Assembly: GCF_000330505.1 (NCBI RefSeq)
Contig: NW_004443556.1
Span: forward strand, 211,184 to 275,183
DNA: 64,000 nucleotides
DNA from: Entamoeba invadens IP1
Taxonomy: Eukaryota > Evosea > Mastigamoebida > Endamoebidae
Reading direction: 5' to 3'
The stretch's first letter is position 1, and the number at the start of each line of letters is the position of its first letter. The notes under the pieces were generated by a model that saw only the letters and a program-made list of their open reading frames with translations, was not told the origin of the DNA and ran no database searches. Positions 58,751 through 64,000 of the stretch are shown piece by piece. Made by a program: the position numbers and the translations under genes.

Positions 58751-58770
58751 TTATACCTTTTTATACCTTT
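58751..58770 (-). promoter_or_regulatory. Tandem TATA boxes of the CXXC-rich gene
   Basis: The minus strand carries GGTATAAAAAGGTATAA, two TATA-like words ten bases apart, about 20-40 bases before the ATG. Confidence 0.55.
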
Positions 58771-59749
58771 TTCAAAATAATGAAAATTTCCAAGTTGTTT
58801 TTTATTATGTGTTTTTAGAAAAAAAAACACACCTTTAAGCGTTTCAAAATATTGTTATTCGTTTCAAATACTTTTATTGTATACATACTAATGTACTTTT
58901 TAAAACGAATGTTGAAATTATATATTTTCAATCAAGACTAAACAACAATTAAAAATTTAACAAATAAACAAGTGAATGTAATATGAAAATAAACTTTAAT
59001 AAACTCTAAAAATATATAAAAGTAATCAAACTTTTAATTTTCATGAATGGAGTCTTCATAAAAATTTTATATAATTTATCTAATGTTTTTTTTACATTTT
59101 CATTTAATTGTTTTTCATACAACTAAACACAGATAAATATTTTTAAAGAAAAAAAATATTTTTATATAGTTTATTATTATTATATATAAATATATTGATT
59201 TGGCAAGTTATATTATGTTTTCACATAATTCAATTAACAAAAAATTTGGTGATTTTCAAAACACATTCAAATAATTTTGCTTGTAAATTGTAATGAACAC
59301 AACAAAATCAATTGATATTAAACCAGAAATAGTAAAAAATTATAACAACATAAGTTGAAACGAACATATATACAAAAAAATTATAATTTCTTGTTGATAT
59401 ATAATTAATAATTTCTAAAATTGTCCACATATTGGAAAATAATAATAGATTGTGTTTGTTATAAAATTTTTAAACATTGAGTTGAAGTAATCGACATTTC
59501 CCCATAATTTTCATTGTGTTATTTCTTTCAATTGTATTAAAAAACAAACAATAATTATTATAATTATAATTATAAAAATATAATAAAAACATTCAATTGT
59601 TTAGTTTAACTCAAACACATTAAAAATTAGTAAATTTATAATAAAAATTCAATTTAATAATAAAATAAAAATATCCAAGTTAAAAACGAACTGGTTTCAA
59701 AGAATAAACAAGTCTATAATTGTTATTATCTTGATGTAGAATAAAAATC
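58771..59749. other. AT-rich intergenic stretch
   Basis: No gene seen in this segment. Confidence 0.6.
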
Positions 59750-60395
59750 CTATTTTCGACAGTAAATTTTTAAAAAGTTGTACACCTTCTTATATTGCAC
59801 CGCCATTGTCAAATCAATTCCTTCGTTTTGCAATTTGTTGTTTCTTTTCATAGTCTCATCAAAGCAAAAGTGATCTCTTTTGTTATACAATTGTTCGTTC
59901 TGTGACTCAGACTCGTCTTCTATGTACTCCTCTTCCATACAAATTTTCTTCGTTTTTTTCTTTGGCTTTTTCAAAGATCGTTTTAGTTGTTTCTTGTGTG
60001 TTTCAATGTCTTTACTACCAATCACTATCGGTGAACCAAATTTAATTTTTTGTTTTGTTAGATGAAGTTCTTAACTTCTTCACGTCGTATTAAACACATC
60101 ACCTTTTCAATGTTGTAACCTTATTAAGACTTGGGGGTTGAATAGGTTTAGTCAAGTTGTGTTTCTCTTCTGTTTCATCAAGTTTGATTTCTTTATCAAG
60201 TAAAGATATATCTATCTTGACTTCGTTAGTTACATTCTTCTTTTCATTTCTCTCACTCGTATGATTTACACATGAATTTTCCACGCCAAAATCATAAAAG
60301 ATGTGGATATTTGGATCTTTCTGAATCGGTGCAATTTCTTTTGCAATTCGCGTTATGAAGACTTTTTGTCTCCGGTTAGCCTCATAAATGAATTC
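59750..60395 (-). CDS. Hypothetical Lys/Glu-rich protein, probable spliced gene
   Basis: A minus-strand frame open from 60395 reads EANRRQKVFITRIAKEIAP and NIHIFYDFGVENS, then a charged region (DISLLDKEIKLDETEEKHN). It joins in frame to a second segment if an 88-base intron (60102-60015, GTGATG donor, GGTAG acceptor) is removed. That segment reads KDIETHKKQLKRSLKKPKKKTKK, EEEYIEDESESQ, and ends NFLKIYCRK before a TAA at 59750. The Lys-rich run looks like a nuclear localisation signal, followed by an acidic patch. A further upstream frame from an ATG at 60551 (MNVLSLHTTKGAIM) may be its first exon, but I could not find a clean splice. No family recognised; nuclear location is inference. Confidence 0.5.
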
Positions 60396-60667
60396 TCATT
60401 TAAATCCGTTTAGAGTTTAATTAAAAATACACGGACAAGTCTTGTTTTGTGGGTCTGACTGAAGCGTTGAACTCATTTGGAGCAAGTCTTGTTGTGATGC
60501 CGTTTGTTCCATTATTGCCCCCTTTGTTGTGTGGAGTGACAAGACATTCATTTTATTTTTGTAAATTATATATTTATAAATCAAAATAGTATAATAAATA
60601 GTTTAGCTGGTTTTAATAAAATTTCTTTAAATAGATGAATATGAAACAATGTAAAATAAATATACAA

Positions 60668-61015
60668 TTAGGACTCATGAAGTGAAGGCGCATTCGAACG
60701 TTCAAATCGCTCAAACGAGAATTCTTCGTGAATTAATTTCGAGCGAACTTCTACAGACCCGAGCGAAATAAAGTTAAACGGTTCACCTCCAATTTCAGAA
60801 AATATAGAAGCGATCTCTTCTTCAACTCCGTACATGCGAAGTTTGGGGATTATCTGCAACTGTGTTGTTTCCTCTACAACTTCCATTGAAATTTTTAAAA
60901 GTGACTTCTTCGGTTGGGTTTGAATCTTCTTAGTACGACTTTTCAGGCATCGGCTCTTGAATTCGGTTTGGTGGCTTGTTTCCAATTTGAGCTTATTAAA
61001 ACTTGTAGCGTTCAT
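60668..61015 (-). CDS. Hypothetical basic protein, 115 residues
   Basis: ATG at 61013-61015, stop TAA at 60668-60670. The N-terminal half is basic (KSRTKKIQTQPKKSLLK) and the C-terminal half mixed (EEEIASIFSEIGGEPFNF). No recognised domain. It lies on the same strand as, and just upstream of, the 59750-60395 gene and could be an exon of the same transcript unit. A piggyBac-like element inserted 40 bases before its ATG, probably in its promoter. Confidence 0.5.
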   Translation of the reverse strand: MNATSFNKLKLETSHQTEFKSRCLKSRTKKIQTQPKKSLLKISMEVVEETTQLQIIPKLRMYGVEEEIASIFSEIGGEPFNFISLGSVEVRSKLIHEEFSFERFERSNAPSLHES

Positions 61016-61054
61016 GTTGTATAATGATCAAATCAATCCATTAAATAGTGGTGG

Positions 61055-61764
61055 TTAACACGTTGGAGTTTCCTTTTTTCAGTTTTATATGAAAAAAAAT
61101 AAAAAAAGGTGATGTTTTATTTTTTTGCCGAGTGTAAAAAAATTAAAAAAAGAGGAAAAACCTGTTTGAGCTCCTTTGTGGATTTTTATCCTTATGATTT
61201 TAGTAAAATTAATATTCAAACGATAACAAAAATCACTAAAATATTCGAATTATTGTTATTTTGTACCATCTCCGAGTGTTTTATAATTTGCAGCAATTCG
61301 CTAAGACAAAGAACGTTTGTAATAAGCGTTTTGTCGCCACTTGAATTGACATTTCATCGACTTGATTCACGCAAATTCATAGAGTGTTCTTATCGTAAAT
61401 ACATACTTACAATTGTGGTGGATAGTACGTCTGTTTTTTCTAACATATTAACTTCGACAACCTTCGCTTAAATTTAGTATCTTTATCATAATATTCAACG
61501 TTAAACATATTACTCAATTCGATATCGACTAAAAAATTACTTAAAAACAACACAAACTGTTATTGTTTAAACCTTTAGTTTTTATAATCAAAGGCGTCTT
61601 TTCCATCAAGGACTCGATCAGATATTATCGTTTTGAATTTTGGAGATTATTCAGTGAAATTGTTATTTAAAAAATTTTGTTTTGGTAGTTCGGCAAAATA
61701 GTATGATGTGTTTCAATGAAAAAAATTCTGGTAAAAAAACACAAAATAAACTCCAACGTGTTAA
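61055..61764. mobile_element. piggyBac-like non-autonomous element with TTAA target
   Basis: The terminal inverted repeats CACGTTGGAGTTT (61059) and AAACTCCAACGTG (ending 61760) are flanked by TTAA on both sides (61055-61058, 61761-61764), the exclusive target of piggyBac elements. The 702-bp interior has a plus-strand frame of 119 residues (ATG at 61112) without recognisable domains. Some minus-strand coding-like scraps (TIISDRVLDGKDAFDYKN near 61600) may be transposase remnants. It is too short to encode a full transposase (normally over 500 residues). Confidence 0.75.
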
Positions 61765-63366
61765 ATGAAAGGGGGTAATTAAACAATTTTTTCTTTTTTT
61801 AACAATTCAAACAGTCTTCACATTAATTTGTCAAGTTACTGGGTTGTTTTTAATTATTCAAATACCAAACTATTTTTAGTAAGACTGATAAAGCAAATGA
61901 TCGTTGTGGGCTTATCATAAAATGGCTTGTTTTAAAAAAAACGGTCTTATTTTTTGTAATAAAACGACAAAAAAAAATAAATACCTTGGTGTAAAAGACC
62001 CAACATGGGTGTAAACTATCATAATTTACAAAAAAGCTATTTAAATTAACTTAAAAATATACATTTACTAAATCATTACTATTATGATAGAAAATTATTT
62101 CGATTGAATTATTTTTGTTTTATCTAGTCATTAAAAACTAATAAAAATATAAGAAATTTTTATTTTTTTGACAATTGAAAGTTGACAAACGAAAGTCATG
62201 TGAGTGAAAGTTAATTTAGCTTTTTTTTATAAAATTATTTAATAATTAAAAACACAAAAGAAATAATTTGCCACTTTTTGAAAAAATAAAAATAAAGTCT
62301 GAGTAAATTTTTTTCATTTTGCTGTTTTTTTCGTAGAAAATAACAGACTTTTTTACTTAGATAAACAAACGTTTATAATTGGTAAACATTTTTAATATTT
62401 TTTTTAAAAATAAAACTTAAAGTATATATTTTAAAGTTGTTTTATGTTCGGGTTTTGTTATCAAGTTAAATGCTGAGTTGGTCTAAATATTCTTTTTTAT
62501 ATTGCAAATATCTTCATAATTAATCAAAAATGTGGCAAACCATTTAATACGTTTACTATTTTAATTTAATATTATGATATTATTAGTTGTTTGTTTTAAT
62601 ATCTTGGAATATATAAATTGAAAACGGCAATATGTACAATTTGTTACCAACAAAAAAATTAATTAAAAATATAATAAACATTTAAATAAATAATAATATA
62701 TTTAATATAAAATAACGCCATTTTACATAAATACGAAAAATGGTATTTTTAGTTATATTATTCAAATTTTAAAATAATGAATTATATAATCAAAGTTATA
62801 ACACATAATATTTTTTTAATTTATTATTTCAATTTATATTATTATGTTATTATTACAATCTAATAATAAAGTTTTGTAAAGGGAATACTACTGGATGCAC
62901 GTTTATCCATGATTGGTGTCCATCCAGTGAAAACTCCCTTTTTAGCTGGATACAATTATTTATTTGTAAAATAAAGTCAATTTTGTCATTAAAACGAAAG
63001 CATTTTTTTGCAACTAATAAAAAATCTACAATAAGAAAATAAATAACAGCTACTCGAGATTATTTAAGACGAAATACGATGGACAATTGATAAGCCAATT
63101 AATATTTAATTAGATAAATTAATAATTTGTTTATATGAAAATATTGTAATATAAAACAAAAAAGGGCACTTGATAGTTTATTCAATAAAAATACTTACAC
63201 ATAACAGTAGATTATACACTTTTAATATTGGTACTTTGAACGATTTTATGTTTTTTACTGGCAATTCGTACCTTTATGATAACAAAATCGTTTATTTTAT
63301 TTATAATAAAATAATAAATGCATATAGATTATTACAAAAAATATATCAAAAGTCTGAATCCAAATA
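61765..63366. other. AT-rich intergenic stretch
   Basis: No gene seen, apart from the hairpin at 62878-62941, listed separately. Confidence 0.6.
62878..62941. repeat. Imperfect hairpin of about 64 bases
   Basis: The arms begin AAAGGGA and end TCCCTTT, with ACTGGATG opposite CATCCAGT and GCAC opposite GTGT. The loop is about 15 bases. It is GC-richer than the surrounding DNA. It could be a small folded RNA, a miniature element or a relic; no supporting context. Confidence 0.55.
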
Positions 63367-64000
63367 CAGTGTTATTCACTGGGTTTTCGATTCCCACCAT
63401 TTTCAATAATTATTAAGTCAGTTTATTAATTATTTAGTCAAAAAAATAAATTATTTCGTCACATATTTTAATTAATCATTAACTACAGTTATTAGTCCGG
63501 CAAAATTAATAAATAGATCATGCAAAATAATATCAATACCATCACAAATAATTTCAATATTATAATTTTTATATTTCATTCACAAAAATAAATAGACGCA
63601 CCACAAACTTATATGTTCACGTCATTTAGAATTATTAAAGTTTTATCTGAATTATTTCACTTTCAACAACAAAAAATAATTATTTCTTTATAAAATGTTA
63701 TAAAAAACTATTAAAGTGGAATTTATTAAAGATCCTCTCGAGCATACACTTTTCTCAAAACTTCATTTCTACATCTCTGCATTGTAGCATTAACTTCATG
63801 TACTTGCAACTCTTCAAAACTTTCTTTAATTTGAGTGATGAGATTTTCAAAGTCAACCCACTCTTTGATTTTATCTTCGACTCTTCTCTTCCAGAAACCA
63901 AAGACATTCTCTATTGGGTTCATTTCTGGTGAGTAAGCTGCATTGAAGACCACACAATGGTTTGTACATTCGATTATATCTTCCATGTCTTAGTGTATTT
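63367..64000. mobile_element. Tc1/mariner element, left end (runs off the window)
   Basis: It begins at a TA (63365-63366) with CAGTGTTATTCACTGGG, the same terminal repeat as the element at 7206-8184. The first 300 bases are nearly identical to 7206-7510. A minus-strand transposase C-terminus follows. Together the copies imply the full element has long (about 300-base) terminal regions. Confidence 0.9.
63726..63986 (-). pseudogene. Tc1/mariner (IS630) transposase, C-terminal part
   Basis: The frame from ATG at 63986 encodes NAAYSPEMNPIENVFGFWKRR, the third catalytic block (Glu in PIEN). It then gives a helical C-terminus, ending VYAREDL at 63726. Upstream the frame has a TAA (IH-stop-D) where the family normally continues from the second Asp. 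The frame is therefore either broken by a nonsense change or joined through sequence outside the window. It differs from the mariner at 39956 (YSPEMNPIEN versus NSPDLSPIEH), so this is a separate subfamily. Confidence 0.75.

Noticed and set aside
1..64000. tRNA and rRNA genes
   Set aside because: I looked for T-loop words such as GGTTCGA; the hits (for example near 24477 and 50406) have no matching acceptor stem or lie in coding remnants.

Overview
The window looks like nuclear DNA of an Entamoeba species, most likely E. invadens. It is very AT-rich. Introns are short and start GTTTGT. Genes have TATA boxes only about 20 to 40 bases before the ATG. The gene set is typical of Entamoeba: a transmembrane kinase with a cysteine-rich ectodomain, a CaBP1-type EF-hand protein, an ADF/cofilin, a bacterial-type 2[4Fe-4S] ferredoxin, a TLDc protein and a CXXC-rich surface protein. 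DNA transposons of several superfamilies are present and I saw no LINE/SINE. That fits E. invadens better than E. histolytica. The species call is inference.

Layout: 1-4009 is a large coiled-coil protein cut by the window edge. 4320-4636 is a broken metallothionein-like gene. 5.0-6.5 kb is copy A of a dispersed duplication whose copy B (48.4-51.8 kb) is split by a Mutator-like element (MULE). 7.2-8.2 kb is an internally deleted Tc1/mariner element, followed by a kinase remnant. 8.9-13.7 kb has no gene, then a phosphate-transporter-like remnant lies at 13.7-14.2 kb. 14.5-17.7 kb is a MULE with 9-bp target duplications and a 100-base assembly gap, followed by a decayed mariner (18.1-19.2 kb). 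19.3-25.5 kb is a gene desert. 25.6-29.3 kb is an intact two-exon transmembrane kinase, with a small ferredoxin gene just after it. 30.2-34.6 kb holds a perfectly collinear 842-bp inverted repeat around decayed surface-protein sequence. 36.5-39.2 kb is a decayed hAT transposase and 40.0-41.0 kb an intact mariner transposase. 42.09-42.64 kb is a perfect array of 69 copies of an 8-bp unit. 42.9-47.8 kb is a pseudogene cluster (DHHC acyltransferase, transmembrane kinase, actin-related protein, TLDc protein). 52.0-53.4 kb has two intact minus-strand genes (CaBP1-like, cofilin). 54.7-55.3 kb is an HSP70 remnant. 57.2-58.7 kb is an intact CXXC-rich surface protein. 59.7-61.0 kb has two hypothetical genes. 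61.06-61.76 kb is a TTAA-flanked piggyBac-like element. 63.37 kb to the end starts a second, longer member of the 7.2-kb Tc1/mariner family.

The genes do not form a pathway. The window reads as a low-gene-density, transposon-rich region. A few compact intact genes sit among many duplicated and decaying gene fragments. Many breaks fall in A/T homopolymers, so some pseudogene calls could be assembly errors.
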